Below are positions 1 through 6,025 of a stretch of 10,888 bases of DNA, one piece after another. Within the stretch, counting starts at the first letter, position 1. The number at the start of each line of letters is the position of its first letter. The notes beneath the pieces are model-generated. The model made no database searches. It had not been told where the DNA came from and saw nothing but the letters and a program-made list of their open reading frames with translations. The stretch is from Hyphomicrobiales bacterium (GTDB lineage: Bacteria > Pseudomonadota > Alphaproteobacteria > Rhizobiales > HXMU1428-3), in contig JAJFHW010000151.1 in assembly GCA_021775385.1 (NCBI GenBank), positions 1-10,888 on the forward strand. Direction: 5' to 3'. The position numbers and the translations under genes were made by a program.

Positions 1-91
1 AGGCTTCCGTCACTATGAAGCTGACCTAAACAATGGTGTAGACACAGAAGACTTCGTAACTGTTGTTACTGGTGCTCGCATCAAGTTCTAA
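1..91 (+). CDS. Porin, C-terminal end only (upstream tandem copy)
   Basis: This is the 3' end of an outer-membrane porin whose body lies before the window. The frame starting at base 2 reads GFRHYEADLNNG and ends in TGARIKF followed by TAA at 89-91. It matches the end of the complete porin at 672-1835 nearly residue for residue: the differences are a D for G and a V for I, and most base changes are silent third positions. The terminal phenylalanine is the usual signal at the end of the last beta strand of an outer-membrane barrel, recognised by the BAM machinery. The two genes are therefore recent tandem paralogues in the same orientation. Only 29 codons and the stop are visible, so nothing can be said about its full length or start. 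Confidence 0.9.
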   Translation, partial: GFRHYEADLNNGVDTEDFVTVVTGARIKF

Positions 92-120
92 TTGTTAGAA
101 ATACCCCAATCATGACTTAA

Positions 121-148
121 GGGCCTCCAAATAGGGGGCCCTTTTTTT
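121..148 (+). terminator. Rho-independent terminator of the upstream porin
   Basis: An 8-bp stem with one T-G wobble (GGGCCTCC 121-128 against GGGGGCCC 134-141) closes a five-base AAATA loop and is followed by seven T (142-148). It starts 30 bases after the stop codon of the upstream porin. The terminator after the second porin has the same stem plan, consistent with both having been duplicated with their genes. Confidence 0.9.
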
Positions 149-671
149 ATTTTAGGTTCAATTTTATATTTTAGAGGCTTGTTTATAAGAAGTGGGCAGT
201 AGCATCCTACCTTAACGTTTTTGTGATCTCTAAATGTGACAGGCTATGTTGCTGAAATTGTTGTATATTCTGGAATTCGAATATTTCTATATTGTGTTAA
301 GTGTACTGATTTTGTTATACTTTTTGTGTGGTAAAAAGTCACACCTGCTGTGATTTTATTATCACTCGAGTGACTGTTGTCTTGTTAGTATCTTATTTGT
401 GACTTGCAACTGATTAGTTGGTCAGGCACGTTTTGACAAGTGATTTGCTATGGATTTGTAGCTCACGTTGATTATTAAAATTGTAGAGTTAGTTTGTTTT
501 ACCTTCAAACGGTATAAAGCACTTTTTACTCTTACGTACTTTTGGTAACTGCATTTTAAAATGTCGATTAATATTTTGTTACTCAAGATAGCGAATTTTA
601 TAATTGCTGAAGTGATGGTTTTAAAATCACTGAATCAAATTTGGAGAAAAAACCTTATGATCGGGGAATTT
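149..671 (+). promoter_or_regulatory. Long upstream regulatory region of the second porin
   Basis: No convincing gene lies in these 523 bases. An open frame reaches back to 561, but its residues look like read-through leader rather than protein. Visible structure: TGTGA/TCACA words at 222, 235, 339, 349 and 398; an inverted pair TCACA-N5-TGTGA at 339-353; a perfect 12-bp palindrome TCACTCGAGTGA at 362-373; a second perfect palindrome CATTTTAAAATG at 552-563; and a 6-bp inverted repeat AGTGAT/ATCACT at 611-631. Possible promoter parts are TTGACA at 433-438 without a good -10 partner, and TATAAA at 513-518 without a good -35, so no promoter is assigned. Long upstream regions with elaborate control are common for major porins; that part is inference. 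Confidence 0.5.
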
Positions 672-1835
672 ATGAAAACGAAACTTTCAATCGCAGCACT
701 TGTTGCTGGTGGTATGATGGTTGCTACAACAGGTGCTGCAAATGCTGCTGACTTAGGTGGTGATTGCTGTGCAGATTTAGAAGAGCGTGTTGCAACTTTA
801 GAAGCAACAACAGCTCGTAAAGGGAACCGTAAAGTTTCTCTACAGATTTATGGCCAAGTGAACCAATCTCTTTTGATTTGGGATAATGGCAGAGATAGCG
901 ATGCTTACGTTGTTGACAATGATAGCTCGGCTTCACGTATCGGTTTTAGAGGTAAAGCTAAAATCAATCATGATTGGTCTGCTGGTTACCGTATCGAAAT
1001 CGGTGTTTATTCAGCTGAATCTGATCGTGTTGATGAAGTGAATGATGATGGTGACGGTAGCCGTTTGGATCTTCGTCGCTCTGAAATGTTCATCAAAAGT
1101 AAAACATTTGGTAAAGTTTCATGGGGCCTTACAAGTCACGCCCTTGACTCTACAACGACACAAGATTTAAGTGGTACGCATGTTGTTGCTCGTAATGGTG
1201 GACTTCGTTATGTCGAAGATTTTGCTATCCTGAACACCAACGGTGCAGCTTCAACAGCTGATTGGGGTGCTATTTTTGATGGTGATACTGAACTAGATCG
1301 TCGTAATGTTATCCGTTATGACACACCTACATTTGCTGGCTTCAAAGTGAGCGCATCATGGGGTGAAGATGATGAATGGTCAGTGGCCGCATTCTACAAA
1401 GGTCGCTTTGCTGATTTTAAAGTTAAAGCTGCTATCGGTTATGGTGAAGACCAAGAAGGTACTGGTGGAGCTGTAAGTGAGAACTTTAACGGTTCTGCAT
1501 CTATCATGCACACACCAACAGGTATCTTCGTAACTGGTTCTGGTGGCGAAAAATCAAAAGGCGATGGTGTTGACGAAACATTTTATCAAATCAAAGCTGG
1601 TATTCAACAAAGATGGAATGCTCTTGGTAAAACGACACTTTACGGTGAATATGTAAATGGTGAAACTGATGATGTTGGTGAAGGTGACATCTATGGTTTT
1701 GGTGTTGTTCAAAAAGTTGACGCTGCTGCAATGGAACTTTATGCAGGCTTCCGTCACTATGAAGCTGACCTTAACAATGGTGTAGGAACTGAAGACTTTG
1801 TTACTGTTATTACTGGTGCTCGCATCAAATTCTAA
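672..1835 (+). CDS. Outer-membrane porin, alphaproteobacterial Porin_2 family
   Basis: This gene encodes a general diffusion porin, expected to form a trimeric beta barrel that lets small hydrophilic solutes cross the outer membrane. From the ATG at 672 the product is 387 residues. Residues 1-25 are a signal peptide (basic MKTK, hydrophobic core, cleavage after GAANA). The mature chain opens ADLGGDCCADLEERV, a conserved short N-terminal helix seen in this family, with adjacent Cys32 and Cys33, followed by TARKGNRKVSLQIYGQVN, the first strand. Alternating beta-strand sequence rich in Asp and Gly follows, and the chain ends in ARIKF with the terminal Phe of barrel proteins. The start at 672 is preceded by GGGGA at 663-667. 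An ATG at 657 with GGAGA at 642-646 is a reasonable alternative that would add only five residues; the open frame back to 561 would bury the signal peptide. It is the downstream member of a tandem porin pair and has its own terminator, so it is probably transcribed alone. Confidence 0.95.
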   Translation: MKTKLSIAALVAGGMMVATTGAANAADLGGDCCADLEERVATLEATTARKGNRKVSLQIYGQVNQSLLIWDNGRDSDAYVVDNDSSASRIGFRGKAKINHDWSAGYRIEIGVYSAESDRVDEVNDDGDGSRLDLRRSEMFIKSKTFGKVSWGLTSHALDSTTTQDLSGTHVVARNGGLRYVEDFAILNTNGAASTADWGAIFDGDTELDRRNVIRYDTPTFAGFKVSASWGEDDEWSVAAFYKGRFADFKVKAAIGYGEDQEGTGGAVSENFNGSASIMHTPTGIFVTGSGGEKSKGDGVDETFYQIKAGIQQRWNALGKTTLYGEYVNGETDDVGEGDIYGFGVVQKVDAAAMELYAGFRHYEADLNNGVGTEDFVTVITGARIKF

Positions 1836-1863
1836 TCTAAATTAGACTATAAAATTTGTGAAA

Positions 1864-1891
1864 GGGCTCTCATTTTGAGGGCCCTTTTTTT
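1864..1891 (+). terminator. Rho-independent terminator of the porin
   Basis: GGGCTCTC (1864-1871) pairs with GAGGGCCC (1877-1884) around an ATTTT loop, with one T-G wobble, and seven T follow. It begins 28 bases after the porin stop. Stem length, the position of the wobble within the stem and T-run length closely resemble the terminator at 121-148. Confidence 0.92.
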
Positions 1892-2118
1892 ATATCTGAT
1901 GCAATTAAATAAGGCAAAAACATGTCAGCGATGCATATTTCTGTTGTAAAATTGCGACTCACTATTAACTTAAATTATCTCAAATGTTTATTTTTTATTG
2001 CAATTCAAAGAGTTGTACTATTTAACTAATTTCTTGCAAAAATGGTAAATTTAACGCAGTTTTATAGTCTCAGGGGATTGGGGTGATTGTCTGTAATTTG
2101 CGTAATGAGGTCAGGTTC

Positions 2119-2496
2119 GTGAAACCTTTAGTATATTTAAGTGCGCTTGCGTTTAGTGCGGCTTCTGTCTTTGGTATTTCTAAAGCTTTAGCTTTTCAGG
2201 AAACTGAAATAGTCGTTAAATCAGAATCTCTAGTTAGTGGCTCAGGAGTTAATGAGTCCGTTATTAGCGGATCAATCCAAAAATCTAAATCTCAATTTAA
2301 TTCACCTAAATCTGTTGGAGTAGGTGGAGATGAACGTACATCTATACGTATTCCCGGGTTTGGTGTTGTTGGAACTATGCCAAAGTTGAATTTTGGATTG
2401 GAGCTTCTTTACCGTGATGAAGAAGAGGCTGGAATAGTTGGCCAGAGTGAAACAGATGACCTGTCAATTAAGGGTACTTTGAAGCATAAATTCTAA
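2119..2496 (+). CDS. Small secreted protein, probably outer-membrane associated, unknown function
   Basis: I do not recognise this protein. From GTG at 2119 it is 125 residues; this start is preferred because GAGG at 2107-2110 is well spaced and it places a clean signal peptide at the N-terminus (KPLVYLSALAFSAASVFGI core, cleavage after SKALA at about residue 25). A GTG at 2083 in the same frame would add twelve polar residues ahead of the signal peptide and is less likely. The mature part of about 100 residues is Ser/Gly rich and polar in its first half. The last 45 residues contain two alternating, strand-like stretches (LNFGLELLYRD and LSIKGTLKHKF) joined by an acidic turn, and the protein ends in Phe. 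That resembles the C-terminal hairpin of a barrel protein, but it is far too short to make a barrel alone. A possible promoter, TTGCAA (1998-2003) and TTTAAC (2021-2026), is weak. It lies between a porin and a TerC gene and is closed by its own terminator. Confidence 0.72.
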   Translation: MKPLVYLSALAFSAASVFGISKALAFQETEIVVKSESLVSGSGVNESVISGSIQKSKSQFNSPKSVGVGGDERTSIRIPGFGVVGTMPKLNFGLELLYRDEEEAGIVGQSETDDLSIKGTLKHKF

Positions 2497-2618
2497 GTAT
2501 CCTTAGTTAAGTTTAGCTACTGAATATCATGGCTTTGATCGACGAAACTCTGAACACTTTGGTTTGCTGTAGCGTTTGTTAAATGAATTCCTTTGTCTGA
2601 TTTTGTTGTTTGATTATG

Positions 2619-2638
2619 AGGCCGCTAGGCCTTTTTTT
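2619..2638 (+). terminator. Rho-independent terminator after the small secreted protein
   Basis: AGGCC (2619-2623) and GGCCT (2628-2632) form a 5-bp GC-rich stem around GCTA, running into seven T (2632-2638). It lies 123 bases after the preceding stop and only 36 bases before the terC start codon, so the TerC-family gene must either have a promoter overlapping this hairpin or depend on read-through. Confidence 0.8.
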
Positions 2639-2673
2639 ATGTTTGCTATTCATTTTTGCCTGAGGTGTTTGTT

Positions 2674-3396
2674 ATGGAACTTGGATTAAGTTTTTCTCTA
2701 TTAGATCCGAACATTTGGGGTGGACTATTTGCTTTGATTGCTATGGAGATTGTGCTTGGTATTGATAATGTTGTTTTTATTTCTCTCATCATTGCAAAAA
2801 TAGACGAAAAAAAACGTGAATTGGCACGTAAAATTGGTCTTAGCCTGGCTTTGATCTTAAGAATTGTTCTTCTGCTTGGTATTAGCTGGGTTATTGGATT
2901 GAAAGAAACAGTGATTTCATTTGCTGGTTACTCTTTCTCCTGGAGAGACTTAATTTTAATTGGTGGAGGTTTGTTCTTACTCGCTAAAGCAACTCAGGAA
3001 ATTCACAATGATATTGAGGGGGATGGTGAGCATCATTTTGGAGCTTCACGTTTTTTCGTGCTGATTATTCTTCAGATCATTTTTATCGATTTGGTGTTTT
3101 CAGTTGATTCAATAATAACTGCGATTGGTATGACTGACCATGTTGAGATTATGATTGCTGCTGTTATTTGTGCTGTTATCGTAATGTATTTTGCCTCCAA
3201 GCAAATTTCAGATTTTATTGAAGTCCATCCTTCTAGTAAAATTATAGCGCTGAGTTTTCTCTTGCTAGTAGGTGCTGCATTAATTGCTGAAGGTTTCCAT
3301 GTTCATATTCCTAAAGGATATATTTATTTTGCTATGGGGTATGCAGCATTTATTGAGTATCTCAATATTCGTCGTCAGGGGAAAAAGGCGAATTAA
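2674..3396 (+). CDS. TerC-family integral membrane protein
   Basis: The product is a polytopic inner-membrane protein of the TerC/YgdQ/YoaE family. The family is named after tellurium resistance, but characterised members are linked to manganese export and metal loading of secreted proteins; which applies here cannot be told. The start at 2674 gives 240 residues with GAGG at 2662-2665 eight bases upstream; a TTG at 2656 would add six residues without a ribosome site. About seven membrane segments are seen, near residues 13-40, 54-75, 90-105, 126-150, 157-173, 188-207 and 214-230. Two family signature motifs are intact: EIVLGIDN at 25-32 in the first segment and DLVFSVDS at 139-146 in the fourth, both carrying acidic residues inside the membrane. 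A short His/Asp/Glu-rich loop (DIEGDGEHH, 113-121) sits between segments three and four and could bind cations, which is inference. It is monocistronic and convergent with mobA. Confidence 0.93.
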   Translation: MELGLSFSLLDPNIWGGLFALIAMEIVLGIDNVVFISLIIAKIDEKKRELARKIGLSLALILRIVLLLGISWVIGLKETVISFAGYSFSWRDLILIGGGLFLLAKATQEIHNDIEGDGEHHFGASRFFVLIILQIIFIDLVFSVDSIITAIGMTDHVEIMIAAVICAVIVMYFASKQISDFIEVHPSSKIIALSFLLLVGAALIAEGFHVHIPKGYIYFAMGYAAFIEYLNIRRQGKKAN

Positions 3397-3403
3397 AACT
3401 ACT

Positions 3404-3425
3404 TTTATATCGACTATAAATTTTT
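3404..3425 (+). terminator. Possible weak terminator after the TerC gene
   Basis: TTTATA (3404-3409) and TATAAA (3415-3420) form an A/T-only 6-bp stem around TCGAC, followed by five T (3421-3425). It is eight bases after the terC stop. The lack of any G-C pair makes it weak, but its position in the 51-base gap between convergent genes supports a role. Confidence 0.35.
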
Positions 3426-3447
3426 GATGATTGAGGGGGATTGTTGG

Positions 3448-4128
3448 TTAGCTTTGCTTGTTCTCTTGCAGTTGTTTGAACGTTTCAAAGTCTTCGGGTT
3501 TATTAATGTTGAAAAAGGGATCTATTGTTGCGCCGTTAAAATGCAAGTCTTCAAACTCAATTGCGCTGTTTGCATGAGTATTTGTCCAGGCTCTAATTTT
3601 TCTCACACCTGCGTTTAATTGTGCTTCTAAATCTGACGCGAGGTCAATTGGCCATAAACCAAAAATTGGATGATGCCATCCGCCAGACTTAGCTAAGACT
3701 ATAGCTTTTTCATCTAAGTTGATGGCATGATTGATCATTTTTTGTGTGAAATCATCAGGGAATAAAGGGCTATCTGCTGCAACTGACAAAATGTGGGTGT
3801 GGCTTGGTTTGTTTTCTAAGACCCAGTTCATTGCTCCTAAAATACCTGCAAGAGGGCCCGCTAAATTTTCACCTGGCTCTTTGTTGCTTTTCGTAATTAT
3901 AGGGTCTTGGATGATTGGTTTCTTGTATGCGTTTAAACGCGCAGGATCTCCATTTGCACTGATGATGAGAGAGCTGCATTGTTTATCAAATTTCTCGACC
4001 ACAGAACTTAAGATGGTTTTGCCAGCGACTTCTTTAAGGAATTTATCTCCACCGCCCATTCTTGTTGATTGCCCACCGGCTAAAATTACTCCGGTTATCA
4101 TATCCTTTGATAATTCTATGGGCTTCAT
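3448..4128 (-). CDS. mobA: Molybdenum cofactor guanylyltransferase MobA
   Basis: MobA is a cytoplasmic enzyme that transfers GMP from GTP to molybdenum cofactor, giving the guanine dinucleotide form used by DMSO-reductase-family enzymes such as formate dehydrogenase. The 226-residue product carries the nucleotide-binding loop LAGGQSTRMGGGDK at 16-29, the GPLAGILGAM stretch at 91-100 typical of the guanine-binding region, a metal-binding AADSP at 117-121 and the late FNINKPEDF motif at 206-214. Length is near the usual 190-215, with about ten extra N-terminal residues. An internal ATG at codon 10, just before ITGVILAGG, would give the typical family start, but its AAGGA is only one base away; the first ATG has a poor AAAGAAAG. 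The start is therefore uncertain by nine codons. It lies 70 bases downstream of fdhD on the same strand and is probably cotranscribed, making a molybdoenzyme maturation unit. Confidence 0.95.
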   Translation of the reverse strand: MKPIELSKDMITGVILAGGQSTRMGGGDKFLKEVAGKTILSSVVEKFDKQCSSLIISANGDPARLNAYKKPIIQDPIITKSNKEPGENLAGPLAGILGAMNWVLENKPSHTHILSVAADSPLFPDDFTQKMINHAINLDEKAIVLAKSGGWHHPIFGLWPIDLASDLEAQLNAGVRKIRAWTNTHANSAIEFEDLHFNGATIDPFFNINKPEDFETFKQLQENKQS

Positions 4129-4198
4129 TAGGGCTATTCTTTCTTTGATTTTCTCTATCTTAGTTGCTTGAGGAAGACATGCGTATAATTGCTATAAT

Positions 4199-5047
4199 TT
4201 ACACAGCTGCTTTTGTGGAGTTTAGTTCACTTTCCTCGTTGTCAAAGAAGAGCCTATCAAAGCCAGAGAGGGCTACAAAACGTTTTCCCCGGGCTCTACC
4301 GAGAAGAGTTAAGTTTGCAGCTTTCCCTAATTTTACAGCCCATGCGGTAAAACCTGACCTTGAGATTAAGATGGGTATTCTCATCTTAACTGTTTTGATG
4401 ACCATTTCACTTGTTAGGCGTCCGGTTGTGTAGAAATATTTATCATTCGGATTGATGTTATTCATAACCATGTAGCCTGCTATCTTATCAACAGCGTTAT
4501 GGCGGCCAACATCTTCCATATATATGAGTGGCTCTACTCCTTTGCATAGGACACAGCCATGTATGGCGCCCGTTTTTAAGTAAAGCCGTGGTGTTTGGTT
4601 GATGGTTTTTAAAAGAGGGTAGAGAGTTGAGACATGAATGTGATTGTCTGTTGCCAATTCTACGCCTTCTATATTTTCAATTAAATCTCCAAAAATGGTT
4701 CCTTGGCCACAGCCTGATGTTTGGATTTTGCGTTTTAATTTTTGTTCGAAATTAGTTTCAGTCTTTGTACGAATGACGATTGTTTCTATGTCTTCATCAT
4801 AATCTATTGCTGTGATTTCATCGGCGTTTGGCAACATGTTTTGGTTGAATAAATAGCCGACTGCTAGAAGGTCTGGATAATCACCTATTGTCATTAATGT
4901 GACGATTTCTCGGGAATTGAGAAAGACTGTAAGAGGTCGTTCTTCAATAATTGGAGCGCTTATTAATGAGCCGGTATGATCCAACGCTTGGAGGTCCTGG
5001 TAGAGCTCTTTATTTTCTGGATTTGGTTCAATAATTTTGTGGCTCAT
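4199..5047 (-). CDS. fdhD: Formate dehydrogenase accessory sulfurtransferase FdhD
   Basis: FdhD moves sulfur from the cysteine desulfurase to the molybdenum cofactor, which is required for active formate dehydrogenase. The product is 282 residues, close to the family length. Landmarks are the N-terminal ERPLTVFLNSREIVTLM region (36-52), SGCGQGTIFGDL at 111-122, GAIHGCVLCKG at 160-170, the signature EDVGRHNAVDKIAGY at 178-192 and TTGRLTSEMVIK at 207-218. Cys113 matches the first cysteine of the CGVCG pair in E. coli FdhD, but the second is replaced by Gly. A separate CVLC pair (Cys165, Cys168) lies about 50 residues later, where E. coli has alanines. The start ATG at 5047 has an excellent AAGGTGA at 5055-5061. 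It is first in an operon with mobA. The formate dehydrogenase it should serve is not in the window. Confidence 0.95.
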   Translation of the reverse strand: MSHKIIEPNPENKELYQDLQALDHTGSLISAPIIEERPLTVFLNSREIVTLMTIGDYPDLLAVGYLFNQNMLPNADEITAIDYDEDIETIVIRTKTETNFEQKLKRKIQTSGCGQGTIFGDLIENIEGVELATDNHIHVSTLYPLLKTINQTPRLYLKTGAIHGCVLCKGVEPLIYMEDVGRHNAVDKIAGYMVMNNINPNDKYFYTTGRLTSEMVIKTVKMRIPILISRSGFTAWAVKLGKAANLTLLGRARGKRFVALSGFDRLFFDNEESELNSTKAAV

Positions 5048-5081
5048 ATACAGTTCACCTTTATGCTTGGTCTTTAGTCAA

Positions 5082-5111
5082 AGTATAGAAGTGGAAATAG
5101 AAACAAAACAA
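5082..5111 (-). promoter_or_regulatory. Candidate promoter of fdhD-mobA
   Basis: Read on the minus strand, TTGTTT (5106-5111) and TATACT (5082-5087) are separated by 18 bases and would start transcription about 30 bases before the fdhD ribosome site and start. The -10 matches sigma-70 at five of six positions and the -35 at only three, so this is a position-supported guess. Confidence 0.35.
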
Positions 5112-5488
5112 GTGGTTTGAGTGCCTTTTTCTGCACTCTTAGCGAATTAATTTTCACTCGCTTTTTTTGATGGACATTATGACACTGATATTAGACAGAA
5201 TGTCTACATTTTAGAGTACAAGCCGCATGAATCATCATTTTCTCTTCATATGGCAATATATGCTTTGTTGATAATTTTTAAGATTTTGGAGATTAAAAGA
5301 GCATTTGCAAATCAATTGCAGTTTGTTCTCGATGTTTTTTACATTGAGCATTCTAAGCGGTTCTGATCAGCTTATTGTTGATGATTATCAGTTTAATGTC
5401 TCATTTTCATTATAAATTAGATTATAATATCATTGTAAATATACTATATAGTTATAAAAAATATTTTGTTGTTTGTTTGAGAGTAGGG
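5112..5488. other. Gene-free divergent region between fdhD and the envelope module
   Basis: I see no gene here; an open frame from 5375 is the in-frame upstream extension of the coiled-coil gene and is A/T-driven. The stretch holds several inverted repeats: GAGTGC/GCACTC with an 8-base spacer (5119-5138), TAGACA-GAA-TGTCTA (5192-5206), TGCAA/TTGCA with a 5-base spacer (5306-5320), CTCGATGT/ACATTGAG with a T5 loop and one wobble (5328-5348), and palindrome CTGATCAG (5363-5370). A perfect TATAAT lies at 5423-5428 and a TATACT at 5440-5445, either of which could be the -10 for the downstream plus-strand genes, but neither has a good -35. Several of these repeats may be chance in such AT-rich DNA. 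Confidence 0.4.
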
Positions 5489-5494
5489 ATGGTT

Positions 5495-6025
5495 ATGGCA
5501 CAAATTGATCAATCTAGTGATATGCAAGTGGGGAGTAGCTGGAGGATTTCAGCCTGGGTTTGGTTTATGAGTTTGCTGAACTTGGTTTTGATTTTAACTC
5601 TTGGTTATGTGCTTTGGAAAGTGATTCCCGGAGGGGATAATTTACAGCGTGTTATACAGGAAAAAGCTGGAATTGTGCAAGAACGCGATCTTGCTAAATA
5701 TCAGCTACAGCAGGAAGTTGCTCAACGAAAAATAATGCTTGAGCAAGCTAAGAAAGATCGTGATCAGGCAATCATTTCGCGAAACCAGGCCATTATAGAA
5801 CGTGACCAGGCTTTTATACAAAGAGATAAAGCCTTTGATGAACGTTACAAAGCTTTAATCAAACGTTTTGATGAAGCAACGAAGACTTTGAATGCCCTTG
5901 ATAGTCAACTTACATTAGCGCAAGAAAATCAGAAAAAGCTCGGCGTGCTTATGCTTGGCCAGACTGATAGCTTTAATGCGACTGTAAATAAGCTTGAGGA
6001 ATTAAGTAATGTGTTGCCGAGATAA
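5495..6025 (+). CDS. One-pass membrane protein with tandem-heptad coiled coil, unknown function
   Basis: I do not recognise a named family. From ATG 5495 the product is 176 residues. It has a short polar N-terminus (1-16), one strongly hydrophobic segment at about 19-44 ending in the WKVIPGG turn, and then a long charged helix to the C-terminus. There is no cleavable signal peptide, so it is likely anchored in the inner membrane. The helix contains five consecutive seven-residue units at 89-123 with consensus R-[DN]-[QK]-A-[IF]-x-x, an almost exact tandem repeat and a strong coiled-coil signature. A second Gln/Leu-rich helix follows. The start is chosen for AGGG at 5485-5488, six bases ahead; ATG 5489 is nearly as good, and the frame extends to 5375 through unlikely sequence. 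The gene overlaps the next by 17 bases, implying translational coupling and a shared process. An envelope-spanning or scaffolding role is inference. Confidence 0.75.
   Translation: MAQIDQSSDMQVGSSWRISAWVWFMSLLNLVLILTLGYVLWKVIPGGDNLQRVIQEKAGIVQERDLAKYQLQQEVAQRKIMLEQAKKDRDQAIISRNQAIIERDQAFIQRDKAFDERYKALIKRFDEATKTLNALDSQLTLAQENQKKLGVLMLGQTDSFNATVNKLEELSNVLPR
5759..5863 (+). repeat. Five tandem 21-bp coding units (heptad repeat)
   Basis: Codons 89-123 of the coiled-coil gene form five in-frame 21-base units, each beginning with an Arg codon and with Ala at its fourth position. The protein repeat is tight while the bases have diverged (CGT, CGA and AGA for Arg), so the pattern is old or kept by selection rather than a fresh slippage product. 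Confidence 0.8.

Noticed and set aside
561-671. Porin start at 561 giving a 424-residue protein
   Set aside because: The extra 37 residues would place a non-secretory leader ahead of a clear signal peptide starting at 672 (or 657), each with a ribosome site.
2497-2673. A yybP-ykoY manganese riboswitch before the TerC gene
   Set aside because: Such switches often precede terC genes, but the 177 bases show only a short terminator hairpin and none of the conserved multi-stem arrangement.
3731-4171. 146-codon plus-strand open frame over mobA
   Set aside because: It is antisense to mobA, which has all its family motifs; no protein family resemblance or ribosome site.
5119-5138. GAGTGC/GCACTC hairpin as a terminator
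   Set aside because: There is no T-run after the stem on either strand, and it lies upstream of genes on both sides.
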